Source: Chitinophagaceae bacterium
Lineage (GTDB): Bacteria; Bacteroidota; Bacteroidia; Chitinophagales; Chitinophagaceae
Length of the DNA stretch: 64,000 nucleotides
Direction: 5' to 3'
Assembly: GCA_016786885.1 (NCBI GenBank)
Contig: JAEUVO010000015.1
Coordinates: forward strand, 1 to 64,000
Positions within the stretch are counted from its first letter, which is position 1. Every line of letters begins with the position of its first letter. Shown in pieces: positions 39,301 through 48,920 of this stretch. The notes under the pieces are model-generated. The model did not search any database. It was not told the DNA's origin and saw nothing but the letters and a program-made list of their open reading frames with translations. Made by a program: the position numbers and the translations under genes.

Positions 39301-40743
39301 CTAAAACTCCGCACTCCCCGGAGTTCTTGGAAAAGCAATTACATCCCGGATATTAGTCATACCGGTGACAAATTGCACCATGCGTTCAAAACCGAGGCCA
39401 AACCCTGCATGAGGTACAGTGCCAAAACGCCTAGTATCCAAATACCACCAGAGTTCTTCGGCAGGAATATGCATCTCTTTCATTCGTTGCTCCAGCTTAT
39501 CCTGTCTTTCTTCTCTTTGCGATCCGCCTACTATCTCTCCAATGCCGGGAGCAAGAATATCCATTGCCGCTACTGTTTTTCCATCTTCATTCTGCCGCAT
39601 ATAGAATGCTTTGATAGCAGCAGGATAATTGTAAAGTATCACTGGTTTTTTGAAGTGTTTCTCTACCAGGTATCTTTCGTGCTCACTTTGCAGATCCATC
39701 CCCCATCCGGTGATCTCATACTGAAATTTCTTTTTCTTATTATGATTACTCTCTTTCAGAACCTCAATGGCATCTGTATAAGTAAGACGTTCAAAATTAT
39801 TATTGAGTACAAATTCCAGTTTTTCAATCAGCCCCATTTCACTGCGTTTATCCTGTGGTAACTGTTTTTCTTCTTCTGCCAGTCGTTGCGCCAAAAACTC
39901 GAGGTCTTCCCTGTTGTTATCCATTGCGTAGCGGATAATGTATTTAATGAACTCCTCGGCAAGGTTCATGTTATCCTCTAAATCATAAAACGCTATTTCC
40001 GGTTCTATCATCCAGAATTCCGCAAGGTGTCTTGTTGTATTACTATTTTCTGCACGGAAAGTGGGACCGAATGTATATATATCACCAAAGGCGGTGGCAC
40101 CAAGTTCTCCTTCTAATTGCCCGCTTACCGTCAGGTTGGTACTACGACCGAAAAAATCCTCTTTGAAATTCACTGACCCGTCTTCGTTCTTCGGGGCTGT
40201 TCCGTCAACAGGCAATGTTGTAACCCGGAACATTTCACCGGCACCTTCTGCATCGCTGGCGGTAATGATGGGTGTGTGCATATACACAAACCCTTTTTCA
40301 TTAAAGAATTTGTGAATGGCAAATGCAAGGGCATGGCGCACCCTGAACACTGAACCAAATGTATTGGTACGGAAACGCAAATGAGCTTTCTCTCTTAAAA
40401 ATTCAAGACTGTGTTTTTTGGGTTGCAGCGGGTATTTCTCTGCATCGCTGTCTCCCAATACCTCGATAGTGATCGCTTTCAGATCCATCTTCTGACCTTT
40501 GCCAAGAGACGGAACCGCTGTACCTGTTATCTTCAATGAAGCAGAAGTGGTAATTCTTCTCAGCAACTCATCATTAAACTTTCCCAACTCCACCACTACC
40601 TGTATATTATTATTAGTACTGCCATCATTTAATGCTATAAACTGGTTGTTGCGAAAGGTCCGCACCCATCCCATCACCGTTACTTCCTGCCCTGCCGGCT
40701 CTTGTGCCAGCAGTTCTTTGATCTTAATTCTTTTGTTGAACAT
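39301..40743 (-). CDS. asnS: Asparaginyl-tRNA synthetase
   Basis: The 480 residues have the N-terminal OB-fold ([21 protein letters not shown]) and the class II core. Motif 2 is [17 protein letters not shown] with IEPEIAF, motif 3 is [16 protein letters not shown], and the C-terminus is [16 protein letters not shown]. This is the AsnS form, charging tRNA-Asn directly. Length is normal. An exact TAnnTTTG box precedes the start. Confidence 0.98.
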   Translation of the reverse strand: MFNKRIKIKELLAQEPAGQEVTVMGWVRTFRNNQFIALNDGSTNNNIQVVVELGKFNDELLRRITTSASLKITGTAVPSLGKGQKMDLKAITIEVLGDSDAEKYPLQPKKHSLEFLREKAHLRFRTNTFGSVFRVRHALAFAIHKFFNEKGFVYMHTPIITASDAEGAGEMFRVTTLPVDGTAPKNEDGSVNFKEDFFGRSTNLTVSGQLEGELGATAFGDIYTFGPTFRAENSNTTRHLAEFWMIEPEIAFYDLEDNMNLAEEFIKYIIRYAMDNNREDLEFLAQRLAEEEKQLPQDKRSEMGLIEKLEFVLNNNFERLTYTDAIEVLKESNHNKKKKFQYEITGWGMDLQSEHERYLVEKHFKKPVILYNYPAAIKAFYMRQNEDGKTVAAMDILAPGIGEIVGGSQREERQDKLEQRMKEMHIPAEELWWYLDTRRFGTVPHAGFGLGFERMVQFVTGMTNIRDVIAFPRTPGSAEF

Positions 40744-41066
40744 AGTTACCGTTTTGCGAGGTGCAAAGGTAAAGCATGGCGGGCAGCAATAATATCGCTT
40801 TCTGTTGCTGGCATTTTTTGTATAACCGATTGGATACCCTTAAGGTAGCGCCTTGCTTTAACAGCTGTTCCAAATAAGGCAAAATCCAAAAATTTTTGAT
40901 TTTCCCGAATTAGCCGTATACTTGCAGTGGAAAGAGGCTGATAAACATAGTTCTCCCAAGGCTTTAGGTTCATCATTTACCCGCCGATTTCATTCAACAT
41001 AAACCCAAACATTTTCATTTTTCAAGATTGGTTACCCTGTGTTGTGACTAACATCAACGATTTCAT
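40744..41066. other. 323-bp divergent spacer between asnS and rho
   Basis: This gap holds the asnS promoter region and the rho leader. The minus strand reads TACCTTTG at 40771-40764, an exact TAnnTTTG box 20 bp before the asnS start. A 76-codon minus-strand ORF at 40746-40976 overlaps that promoter and shows no domain, so it is not annotated as a gene. The long leader upstream of rho, about 90 bp after the last candidate signal, may carry rho autoregulation, but no specific structure was recognised. Confidence 0.5.
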
Positions 41067-42710
41067 ATGTACGATATTCTCCAACTGAACGACATGCTCG
41101 TTCCTGAACTGCTGGACATTGCCGACCAGCTTAAAATCCCCAACGCCAAAAAGCTGAGTAAACAGGATTTGGTTTATAAAATTCTTGACAGCCAGGCTAT
41201 TGCCGGTGCTAAAGGCGCCAAACCCGGCGAAGACGGCAAACGTAAACGTATTATCAAAACCAATACCAGCACCGGCGGCAGCGAAGAAGCGGTGGTAGAA
41301 AGTGGTGGCGAAGAAAAAACAATTATCAAAAAGACCAATATGCCTGTAAAAAAAGATGACAAAATCCCTGTAAAAAGGGGACGTAAAAAACCCGATGAAA
41401 AAGAAGTAGTGACTGAAGCTGTAATAGAAATGCAGCCTGCGGAAACAGACGGCGAGCAAGTAAGCAAGACTGATCAACTGGCACAGGCAATTCTTAACGA
41501 GGGCAACCAGCAATCTCCTGAAAACCCGTCTGGCGCAGGACAAAATAAATTTTATCCTGCCCGCCGCGAACAGCAGCAGCAATTCAACGTTGAATTTGAC
41601 GGCGTGATACTGGGGGAAGGTGTGCTTGAAATGATGCCGGACGGTTATGGTTTCCTCCGTTCGTCTGACTATAATTATTTATCCTCTCCCGACGATGTAT
41701 ATGTTTCCCCTTCCCAGATAAAATTATTCGGATTAAAAACCGGTGACACCGTTCATGGTGCGGTTCGTCCGCCAAAAGAAGGAGAGAAATATTTTGCCTT
41801 ATTAAAAGTAGATACTATAAATGGAAAGAGTCCTGAAGAAGTTCGTGACAGGGTACCGTTTGATTATCTCACGCCGTTATTTCCGTATGAGAAGTTGAAT
41901 TTATTCACCAATCCTTCGGATTATTCCACCCGCATCATGGATTTGTTCACTCCCATTGGTAAGGGCCAGCGGGGATTGATAGTAGCACAGCCAAAAACAG
42001 GTAAAACAATGTTGCTTAAAGCAGTGGCCAATGCTATTGCCGCTAACCATCCCGAGTGTTATCTGATGGTAGTGCTGGTGGATGAACGTCCTGAGGAGGT
42101 TACTGATATGGAGCGCAGTGTAAGGGCAGAAGTAATTGCCTCTACATTTGACGAACCTGCCGAAAAGCATGTGAAGGTGTCAACTATTGCCTTACAAAAA
42201 GCAAAGCGTTTAGTAGAGTGCGGGCATGATGTGGTAATACTGCTGGATTCTATTACCCGTTTAGCAAGAGCACACAATACCGTTGCTCCGTCCAGCGGAA
42301 AAGTATTGTCTGGTGGTGTGGAAGCAAATGCGATGCAAAAGCCAAAACAGTTTTTTGGTGCCGCCAGGAAGATCGAGCATGGTGGTTCATTAACCATTAT
42401 TGCAACAGCGCTGGTAGATACAGGAAGTAAAATGGATGAGGTGATCTTTGAAGAATTCAAAGGAACCGGCAATATGGAATTGCAGCTTGATCGTCGTTTG
42501 GCAAACAAACGTATTTACCCGGCTATTGATCTTGTTGCATCTTCTACCCGTCGTGATGATTTATTGCTGGATAAAGATGTATTGCAAAGAATGAACCTGC
42601 TCCGTGTTTATCTCACTGATATGAATGCGGAAGAAGCGATGAGAGAATTGCAAAACAGGATGAAAGGAACCAAGAACAATGAAGAGTTTTTGGCCAGTAT
42701 GAACAGGTAA
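41067..42710 (+). CDS. rho: Transcription termination factor Rho
   Basis: The 547 residues are longer than E. coli Rho (419). The N-terminal helical domain is [21 protein letters not shown]. Residues about 50-165 form a charged Lys/Glu/Gly-rich insertion typical of Bacteroidota Rho. The RNA-binding OB fold carries [23 protein letters not shown]. The ATPase has Walker [27 protein letters not shown] and [13 protein letters not shown], plus the Q-loop and R-loop sequences. It is hexameric and ends transcription on RNA. A terminator follows. Confidence 0.98.
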   Translation: MYDILQLNDMLVPELLDIADQLKIPNAKKLSKQDLVYKILDSQAIAGAKGAKPGEDGKRKRIIKTNTSTGGSEEAVVESGGEEKTIIKKTNMPVKKDDKIPVKRGRKKPDEKEVVTEAVIEMQPAETDGEQVSKTDQLAQAILNEGNQQSPENPSGAGQNKFYPARREQQQQFNVEFDGVILGEGVLEMMPDGYGFLRSSDYNYLSSPDDVYVSPSQIKLFGLKTGDTVHGAVRPPKEGEKYFALLKVDTINGKSPEEVRDRVPFDYLTPLFPYEKLNLFTNPSDYSTRIMDLFTPIGKGQRGLIVAQPKTGKTMLLKAVANAIAANHPECYLMVVLVDERPEEVTDMERSVRAEVIASTFDEPAEKHVKVSTIALQKAKRLVECGHDVVILLDSITRLARAHNTVAPSSGKVLSGGVEANAMQKPKQFFGAARKIEHGGSLTIIATALVDTGSKMDEVIFEEFKGTGNMELQLDRRLANKRIYPAIDLVASSTRRDDLLLDKDVLQRMNLLRVYLTDMNAEEAMRELQNRMKGTKNNEEFLASMNR

Positions 42711-42735
42711 TGTAATAATTAGAAAATTTGATAAT

Positions 42736-42762
42736 GGCTGCTTTATAATGAGGCAGCCTTTT
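42736..42762 (+). terminator. Terminator after rho
   Basis: GGCTGC (42736-42741) pairs with GCAGCC (42753-42758), followed by TTTTA. The stem is short, so it may be weak, and mnmH starts only 18 bp later. Confidence 0.6.
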
Positions 42763-42780
42763 ATATTTTTGATAACCTAA

Positions 42781-43893
42781 ATGGGAGTTGAAAAAATACA
42801 TATTGAACAATTCCTGGAACTGGCAAAAGAATATCCAGTATTAGATGTTCGTTCGCCGGGAGAATACAAGCATGCACATATTCCGGGCGCCTATTCACTG
42901 CCTCTTTTTAGCGATGAAGAAAGAAAAGTTGTTGGTACCACTTACAAACAACAAAGCCGGGAAGCAGCGATAAAGATCGGGTTAGATTATTTTGGGCCGA
43001 AGATGAGAAAGATGGTGGAGGAGGTAGAGTCGATAATCAAGAATCAGGAGTCCGGGCTAACGACTAAAGATTCACGACTGGTTCTCGTTCATTGCTGGCG
43101 GGGCGGTATGCGCAGCGGTGCTGTTTCCTGGTTACTGGATTTGTATGGTTTCAAGGTGTATACACTGACTGGTGGTTATAAAAAATACCGCAACTATGTG
43201 CTTGATACGTTCAGGTTGCCTTTTCAGTTCAATATATTGAGCGGATATACAGGTTCCGGAAAGACCGAACTATTAAAAACATTAAGGGAAAAAGGAGAGG
43301 CTGTTGTTGACCTGGAAGATATTGCCAAACACAAGGGTTCTGCTTTTGGTAGTATTGGCATGCCGCAACAGCCTGGGCAGGAGATGTTTGAGAATATCCT
43401 GGCGCAAAACCTGCTTGAGGCCACAAGTCAGGGGTCAGAAGCTGGGACGACCTCTTCAGACTGTATATCTCATCCCTCCGGCATCTGGTTAGAAGATGAA
43501 TCCCAGCGCATCGGTCATGTCAATATTCCAACCGATCTGTGGGTCACAATGCGAAGATCCCCGGTCTATTTTCTTGACATCTCTTTTGAGGAAAGACTCA
43601 AGCATATTGTGCAGGAATATGGCCGACTGGACCAGGAAAAGATGATCGAAGCTATTGAGCGGATCAGTCAGAAATTGGGGCATTTGAACGCAAAAACGGC
43701 CATTTTACTGCTAAAAGAGGGCAAAATCACCGAAAGTTTCGAAATTTTACTGAAATACTACGATAAGTTTTATTTCCGGTCTTTGCACAATCGGGAGGGG
43801 TTGAATTCGTTATTACATACGGTAAATTGTATATCCACAACCCCTGAAAATGCCGATGAACTTCTCCGTCAAACCAAACAGCTGGCCCAATAG
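42781..43893 (+). CDS. mnmH: tRNA 2-selenouridine synthase
   Basis: The 370 residues have the two MnmH domains. The rhodanese domain has the catalytic cysteine C105 in VHCWRGGMRSG. The P-loop domain has GYTGSGKT at residues 155-162. WLEDESQRIGHVNIP follows. It replaces sulfur by selenium at the wobble 2-thiouridine of tRNAs, with selenophosphate from SelD. Two stretches lack homology to what I expect of the family and look like in-frame insertions: residues 85-99, encoded by a degenerate palindrome, and about 20 residues before IWLEDES. The 3' end overlaps the next gene by 44 bp. Confidence 0.93.
   Translation: MGVEKIHIEQFLELAKEYPVLDVRSPGEYKHAHIPGAYSLPLFSDEERKVVGTTYKQQSREAAIKIGLDYFGPKMRKMVEEVESIIKNQESGLTTKDSRLVLVHCWRGGMRSGAVSWLLDLYGFKVYTLTGGYKKYRNYVLDTFRLPFQFNILSGYTGSGKTELLKTLREKGEAVVDLEDIAKHKGSAFGSIGMPQQPGQEMFENILAQNLLEATSQGSEAGTTSSDCISHPSGIWLEDESQRIGHVNIPTDLWVTMRRSPVYFLDISFEERLKHIVQEYGRLDQEKMIEAIERISQKLGHLNAKTAILLLKEGKITESFEILLKYYDKFYFRSLHNREGLNSLLHTVNCISTTPENADELLRQTKQLAQ
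43032..43082. repeat. Palindromic in-frame insertion within mnmH
   Basis: The left arm (43032-43052) and the right arm (43062-43082) are inverted with 12 of 21 positions matching, including GAATC/GATTC and AGTC/GACT blocks, around a nine-base centre. The encoded residues (about IIKNQESGLTTKDSR) sit just before the rhodanese catalytic strand. Dispersed elements of this kind, which encode QESGLT-like phrases, occur in some Bacteroidota genomes; I state this from memory. Confidence 0.45.
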
Positions 43894-45511
43894 TTTCTGG
43901 CTTACTATTCTTCTGCTCCTGTCTCCTTTATTTTTTCATGCCCAGTCGCTGACGGGTTTATGGGTTGGGTCGTTACATAACGACAGCAGTACAGTAAGAA
44001 AGGACCAGTCTTTTGAAATTGCCCTGACCGAATATAAAGGCAAAGTATACGGCTATTCCCGCAGTGAGTTTATTGTAAATGATACACTGTATTACATCAT
44101 GAAAAGAGTGAAAGGGACCATTGAAGGTGATATTTGTGAAGTAACAGATGATGAGGTCATTTCTTATAATTTCCGGGGAAAACTGGATAAAGGCATAAAA
44201 GTGACCAGCACTTTCAGAAGAAATAAAAATGACAGTACCTGGTATCTTGATGGTACCTGGAAAACCAATGCTAACAGAAAATATTATTCCGTTTCCGGCA
44301 AAGTGAAACTGGAAGAAGAAAAAGACCTGACGGCTTCCAAAATATTTCCTCACCTGGAAGAGTTGAAAAAAGCGGATGATGTAGCATTCTATAAAGAAAG
44401 AAAAGAAGGTCCGCCAGTTGTTAAAATCGCCAAACCGGAACGCATTAATACAGAACCGGCTGATAAAACAATACAGTCAACCGATAACAAAGACATCGCT
44501 GCCGTAGTACGCCAACCAGATCTGCCAAAAACAGAACCTAAAATTGTTCCGGTGCAAGATGCTGCGGCTGATGTAGCAGACGAGAATAAAGAACAGGGAA
44601 TAAAAAATACTGCAACAGCGACAGATCCTTCTCCGGTACCTGTTAAAAAAGCGGATGAAAAGAAACAAGACCTGGCAACAACAGAAACGCAAAAAACAAA
44701 ACCCGGAAATGACAGTAACGAAGCCCTTGCGAAAAACAGCAGACAACAATCCAATACGATAAAACAACAAGCGATAAGCTCTGCGAAAGAGGAAACTGTC
44801 ATATCAAATCAAACAACTGCCGGGAAACCTGCCACCAATACAAACCGGGATGTTACAGCAGACAGACCCAAACAGGATATTGCTCAGCATAAAAATGAAA
44901 ACAGTAACAACAGGGTGAACGATCAAAATAAACCGGTGGCTACTGTTCCGCAAAAAACTTCTACAAATCAACCTGTACAAAAACCGGCAACCAATACAAA
45001 TGTTGCGACGAACAAACCGGCAGACAATAATAAAAAACCGGAAGCTATTGCCACAACAGCGCCGGCGGCTAATACTATTGCTGAAAAGAAAGAAACTGTC
45101 GCTACAGCTATAAACCCGGTTGCCAAAAAACCTGCTGAAGATGTAATAAAGAAATCAGCAGTTATTGAAGGTCGTAAATCTGAATTCTCGCAGGAAGTAA
45201 ATTTCAAATCAGACAGCCTGGTACTTTCACTGTACGATAATGGTGAGATTGACGGTGACACCGTTAGTGTGTACATGAATGGTGAGGTTATCATGGCCAG
45301 CCAGGGATTGAAAAGCTCCGCCATCCGCAAAACAATTTACCTGCCCGAAGGAAGTGAAGAGTTTACCCTGGTCATGTTTGCTGAAAGCCTCGGTAAGTAT
45401 CCGCCCAATACTGGTTTACTGGTTATCCGTGATGGCACTGATGTGTACAATCTCCGTTTCAGCTCTGATTTTCAGAAAAGCTCTGGTATTGTTTTTCGCA
45501 GAAAAAACTAA
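43850..45511 (+). CDS. Secreted protein with long disordered middle region
   Basis: The 553 residues start with a signal peptide (WLTILLLLSPLFFHAQ). An N-terminal beta-rich domain of about 150 residues follows (LTGLWVGSLHNDSST, IEGDICEVTDDEVISYNF). A low-complexity Lys/Pro/Asn/Thr/Ala-rich stretch covers about 190-420. The C-terminal domain is beta-rich (LVLSLYDNGEIDGDTVSVYM, YPPNTGLLVIRDGTDVYNL), and similar tails occur in other Bacteroidota secreted proteins. The start overlaps mnmH by 44 bp, and no later ATG keeps the signal peptide, so the overlap is needed. Function unknown. Confidence 0.8.
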   Translation: MPMNFSVKPNSWPNSFWLTILLLLSPLFFHAQSLTGLWVGSLHNDSSTVRKDQSFEIALTEYKGKVYGYSRSEFIVNDTLYYIMKRVKGTIEGDICEVTDDEVISYNFRGKLDKGIKVTSTFRRNKNDSTWYLDGTWKTNANRKYYSVSGKVKLEEEKDLTASKIFPHLEELKKADDVAFYKERKEGPPVVKIAKPERINTEPADKTIQSTDNKDIAAVVRQPDLPKTEPKIVPVQDAAADVADENKEQGIKNTATATDPSPVPVKKADEKKQDLATTETQKTKPGNDSNEALAKNSRQQSNTIKQQAISSAKEETVISNQTTAGKPATNTNRDVTADRPKQDIAQHKNENSNNRVNDQNKPVATVPQKTSTNQPVQKPATNTNVATNKPADNNKKPEAIATTAPAANTIAEKKETVATAINPVAKKPAEDVIKKSAVIEGRKSEFSQEVNFKSDSLVLSLYDNGEIDGDTVSVYMNGEVIMASQGLKSSAIRKTIYLPEGSEEFTLVMFAESLGKYPPNTGLLVIRDGTDVYNLRFSSDFQKSSGIVFRRKN

Positions 45512-45520
45512 TTTAACAGG

Positions 45521-46309
45521 ATGAAGCAATTGTTATGCTTATCCTGCCTGTTATTTTTTTCATTGCTAAGTAACGGGCAAACGACGCAAACGGATACTGT
45601 TTATTCCGGTAACGTAAAAGACAAGTTTGTCATCACCATCCGGAAACCGGCGGGATTCAGCAATTCCAAAAAATATCATCATGTGTATATGACCGATGGC
45701 TCCATCGGTATTGGTGATTATGTGCTTGGCCGTAATAAATCATGGGCAGCCATCATTCCTGCTAACTGTGTTATCATTGCCATATCACATACCGGCGACT
45801 GGCATGATCAAAGACCCCGGGATTTTATTCCTTCCGATATCAGCAAAAATGCAGAAGAGAATTTTGGAAAGGCCGATTTGTTTTACCGGTTCATGAAAAA
45901 CGAATTGATCCCCCGCATTGAAAAAAGCATGACGAATAAAAAGAGCCGGGCTTTTATTGGTCATTCCTTTGGCGGTTTGTTTTGCCTGTACACTTTATTT
46001 AAAGAAGATAAATTGTTTGACCGGCATTTTGCTATCAGCCCTTCCATATGGGCCAATTATTATGAACTGGATAAAATCGAAGAAAAGTTTTCAAAAACCA
46101 ACAAATCATTAAAAGCTAACGTAACACTCTATGTTGGCGGACTGGAGTTCTTAAACAAAGTATTGTATTCCACCCGCAGTTTCTATAATACCGTTACCAA
46201 AAGAAAATATGCCGGACTGACGATCAAAAAAGACGAGATCGGCAACGCCAACCACTTCAGTATCCGCAAACCGGCAATAGACAGAATATTTGACTCGCTG
46301 AAAGACTAA
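45521..46309 (+). CDS. Secreted esterase-like alpha/beta hydrolase
   Basis: The 262 residues start with a signal peptide (MKQLLCLSCLLFFSLLSNGQ). The esterase-D/enterochelin-esterase fold is seen: VYMTDGSIGIGDYVL, the nucleophile elbow FIGHSFGGLFCLY and HFAISPSIWANYYELD. A late histidine lies in NANHFS. Related proteins hydrolyse siderophore or glycan esters in the periplasm. It is 9 bp after the secreted protein gene and 25 bp before selD, so it belongs to the same operon. Confidence 0.85.
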   Translation: MKQLLCLSCLLFFSLLSNGQTTQTDTVYSGNVKDKFVITIRKPAGFSNSKKYHHVYMTDGSIGIGDYVLGRNKSWAAIIPANCVIIAISHTGDWHDQRPRDFIPSDISKNAEENFGKADLFYRFMKNELIPRIEKSMTNKKSRAFIGHSFGGLFCLYTLFKEDKLFDRHFAISPSIWANYYELDKIEEKFSKTNKSLKANVTLYVGGLEFLNKVLYSTRSFYNTVTKRKYAGLTIKKDEIGNANHFSIRKPAIDRIFDSLKD

Positions 46310-46334
46310 CTTTGGCGGTTCAATATATACAGGA

Positions 46335-47396
46335 ATGACCCAGGATCCGATCAAGCTCACTCAATACTCTCATGGCGCCGGATGCGGCTGCAAGATCGCA
46401 CCCAAAGTGCTCGATGAAATTTTAAAAAGCAGTCTTGTATTGCCTGATAAGCTGCCGGCCGGCAAGGCAGGTAATAAACTGCTCGTTGGCAACCATAGCA
46501 AAGATGATGCAGCGGTATATGATATGGGCAACGGAACAGCACTTATCTCCACCACCGATTTCTTTATGCCCATTGTGGATGATGCATTTGATTTTGGAAG
46601 GATAGCAGCCGCCAACTCTATCAGTGATGTATATGCCATGGGCGGCAAACCATTAATGGCCATTGCAATACTTGGCTGGCCGGTAGAAAAACTACCGGTG
46701 GAGCTGGCACAAAAACTAATTGAAGGCGGAAGGGCCATTTGTACCGAAGCCGGTATTCCTTTGGCCGGGGGACATAGTATCGATTCGCAGGAACCGATAT
46801 TTGGCCTCGCAGTAACAGGTATAGTGCCCATTGATAATCTTAAAAAAAATAATACCGCACAGGAAGGCAACTATTTATTTCTTACCAAACCACTGGGTGT
46901 TGGTATTTTATCTACAGCACAAAAAAGAGGCTTGCTGAAAGACGAACATCTGCCGCAGATGATTGAGCAGATGGCGGCGCTGAATAAAGCAGGAGAGGAG
47001 CTGGGCAGGATAAAAGGAGTAACAGCCATGACCGATGTAACCGGCTTTGGCCTGCTGGGGCATTTAATAGAACTGACTAAAGGCAGCGGACTGAGCGCCG
47101 AGATCTGGTATGATAAACTGCCAATAGCTGCCGGGGTGAAAGAATATATCGGCCAACGCATTTTCCCGGATGCCACTACCAGGAACTGGAGCAGCTACAG
47201 TGATAAAGTAAAGTTTGAAAAAGGAGTGAATGTGATGGAAGCTTTTACCTTGTTACCCGACCCACAGACAAACGGGGGGTTACTACTGAGTGTAAAGGAA
47301 GAAAGTATAGGGGAGGTAAAAAAAGTATTGGGAGAAAATATAATACCCATAGGAAAGATGCTGGCAGCAACTGAAAAAGTAGTATATATAAAGTAA
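46335..47396 (+). CDS. selD: Selenide, water dikinase (selenophosphate synthetase)
   Basis: The 353 residues carry the catalytic C17 and K20 in GAGCGCKIAP; the active site is a cysteine, not selenocysteine. DDAAVYDMG, STTDFFMPIVDDAFDFGRI and the AGGHSIDSQEP loop follow. It makes selenophosphate from selenide and ATP. The only visible user is mnmH, 2.4 kb upstream. At residues 39-46 the sequence KLPAGKAG seems to be inserted; the DNA there contains a perfect 12-bp palindrome. Confidence 0.97.
   Translation: MTQDPIKLTQYSHGAGCGCKIAPKVLDEILKSSLVLPDKLPAGKAGNKLLVGNHSKDDAAVYDMGNGTALISTTDFFMPIVDDAFDFGRIAAANSISDVYAMGGKPLMAIAILGWPVEKLPVELAQKLIEGGRAICTEAGIPLAGGHSIDSQEPIFGLAVTGIVPIDNLKKNNTAQEGNYLFLTKPLGVGILSTAQKRGLLKDEHLPQMIEQMAALNKAGEELGRIKGVTAMTDVTGFGLLGHLIELTKGSGLSAEIWYDKLPIAAGVKEYIGQRIFPDATTRNWSSYSDKVKFEKGVNVMEAFTLLPDPQTNGGLLLSVKEESIGEVKKVLGENIIPIGKMLAATEKVVYIK
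46453..46464. repeat. Palindromic in-frame insertion within selD
   Basis: TGCCGGCCGGCA is a perfect palindrome in the segment that encodes KLPAGKAG, directly before LLVG. Similar GCCGGCAGGC-type inserts that give LPAGKAG-like peptides occur in Bacteroidota proteins, from memory. The insertion keeps the reading frame. Confidence 0.45.
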
Positions 47397-47400
47397 AATG

Positions 47401-47477
47401 GCTGGCACAAAACCGGGTTGGTTATCAATGGAAATCTGTGCCAGCAGTGTCGTATATTTAAGTGTTAGTGGCAATGC
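47401..47477. repeat. Boundary element A (left end of cassette 1)
   Basis: GCTGGCACA (47401-47409) and TGTGCCAGC (47437-47445) form a perfect 9-bp inverted pair. The element ends with TGTTAGTGGCAATGC (47463-47477), which is the inverted partner (14 of 15) of the sequence at 48921-48935 behind the gene. The hairpin might also end selD transcription. Confidence 0.5.
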
Positions 47478-47514
47478 AAAGACAGACCCTAAAGTATCAT
47501 AGCAACCAATAATT

Positions 47515-48912
47515 ATGACTCAATCAGAAAGCCCACCAGCCAATAACGATGACAAAATTCTTTCGGCAGAAGAGTTAAGGGGTCTGTTACGTAATCCACC
47601 CAAAGAGTTTATTAAGGAAGAGTATGGGAAATCTAGCATTCTCATTTCTGGTTACACATTTGAAGATGAATACCTAATATTAGACGATACCGTCACAGTA
47701 AATTTGCCACTCAAATTTGAAGGTTGCACTTTTAAGTCAGACAAATTATTTTTCATTGATGGATTGACATGTAATGAATCTTTAACTTTTGAAGGCTGTA
47801 CAATATCAGACTCTATTTATTTTAGTAGTGGAACTTTTAAAAAAGAAGTCTTGCTGAAGTATGTGCATGTTAAAAAAGTTCATTTATCTCACTGCACATT
47901 TGACAAAGTCAGCATTTCTGGTTATGATATTAATGAAGTATGGGTATCGGGGACAAAATTTGAAAGTTTACATATAGGCGAACATCTAATTGGTGACAAC
48001 ATAAGCCAACTCACAATCTTTGCTAAAGAAGATGAAACAGGTGATATTTTTGTTCGGGAACAGAGTTTTGATAAGATATATCTTAGTGGGACGAACAAAG
48101 GCAAAACTTTCAATTTTGCGAAAATAAAATGCAATACAATTTCTATAACAGATTTTAAAAACGAAGGTGCATTAAATTTTTACGGAATAGAGCCGAAAGA
48201 CTTAACCAATGATAAAAGGTACTTTCAAATAATTAATAGTAATTTGGACAAAGCCCAATTCTACAGGGCTTTTTTCTCCCATTATAAAGAGTTAATTATA
48301 ATAGATAGTTTTATTACTGACTGCCTTTTCATAGGATGTAAATGGAGTAGCAATGTGAGAGCATTGTATGGTCCCGGCTATGGGACATTTGAAGATTCAC
48401 TAAAAGCTGGACGAAAAACTACTCCAAAAGAGATAGTCGCAATTAAGGAAGCTTACAGACAATTAAAAATTTCCATGGCAAAGCATAGCGACAAAATCCA
48501 GGAACACAAATTCTATTCAGAAGAACTAAACTTTCACAATAAAACTTTGACATGGGGAAAGCCATGGAAAAATCAATTTTGGGATAAAGTAATTCTTCTT
48601 TTGAGCAGAACATTTAGCGACTACGGACAAAGTTTTATTAAGCCTTTATTTTGGTTATTTGCCGGGCACCTTATTTTTTTTACTATCGCTCTTTTACTGA
48701 ATGCCTTTTCCCCATTACATATATCATTCGCCAATCCTACAGAATCAGGTTTTCAAATTGCATTTCAAAAATATTTCTTTTATATGAATCCTTTAAGAAG
48801 GGTTGAAACTTCGCTAACTGGATATTTTATTCTCCTAGACTTTGTTATGAGAATTTGGTCATCATATATGCTGTATAACATAATTAGGGCATCAAGACGG
48901 TTTATTTCTTAA
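47515..48912 (+). CDS. Repeat-rich membrane protein of unknown function (cassette 1)
   Basis: The 465 residues have no signal peptide. Residues about 40-290 consist of irregular repeats of roughly 20 residues with CTF/CTI and SG motifs (FEGCTFKSDKLFFI, FEGCTISDSIYFSSGTF, HLSHCTFDKVSISGYD), like the stacked strands of pentapeptide or right-handed helix proteins. Residues about 370-465 hold two hydrophobic helices (LFWLFAGHLIFFTIALLL and a second near FILLDFVMRIWSSYML), ending in IIRASRRFIS. A similar two-helix tail occurs behind pentapeptide domains in some bacterial proteins, from memory. The gene is AT-rich and tightly bounded by inverted repeats. A defence, channel or signalling role is possible but unproven. 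Confidence 0.75.
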   Translation: MTQSESPPANNDDKILSAEELRGLLRNPPKEFIKEEYGKSSILISGYTFEDEYLILDDTVTVNLPLKFEGCTFKSDKLFFIDGLTCNESLTFEGCTISDSIYFSSGTFKKEVLLKYVHVKKVHLSHCTFDKVSISGYDINEVWVSGTKFESLHIGEHLIGDNISQLTIFAKEDETGDIFVREQSFDKIYLSGTNKGKTFNFAKIKCNTISITDFKNEGALNFYGIEPKDLTNDKRYFQIINSNLDKAQFYRAFFSHYKELIIIDSFITDCLFIGCKWSSNVRALYGPGYGTFEDSLKAGRKTTPKEIVAIKEAYRQLKISMAKHSDKIQEHKFYSEELNFHNKTLTWGKPWKNQFWDKVILLLSRTFSDYGQSFIKPLFWLFAGHLIFFTIALLLNAFSPLHISFANPTESGFQIAFQKYFFYMNPLRRVETSLTGYFILLDFVMRIWSSYMLYNIIRASRRFIS

Positions 48913-48920
48913 AAATTAAA

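Noticed and set aside
40746..40976. 76-codon minus-strand ORF between asnS and rho
   Set aside because: It overlaps the asnS promoter box (40764-40771), ends 3 bp before asnS and shows no domain, signal peptide or membrane helix. Probably non-coding.
46381..46394. Possible selenocysteine in SelD
   Set aside because: The active-site codon is TGC (cysteine) and there is no in-frame TGA, so no recoding is needed.
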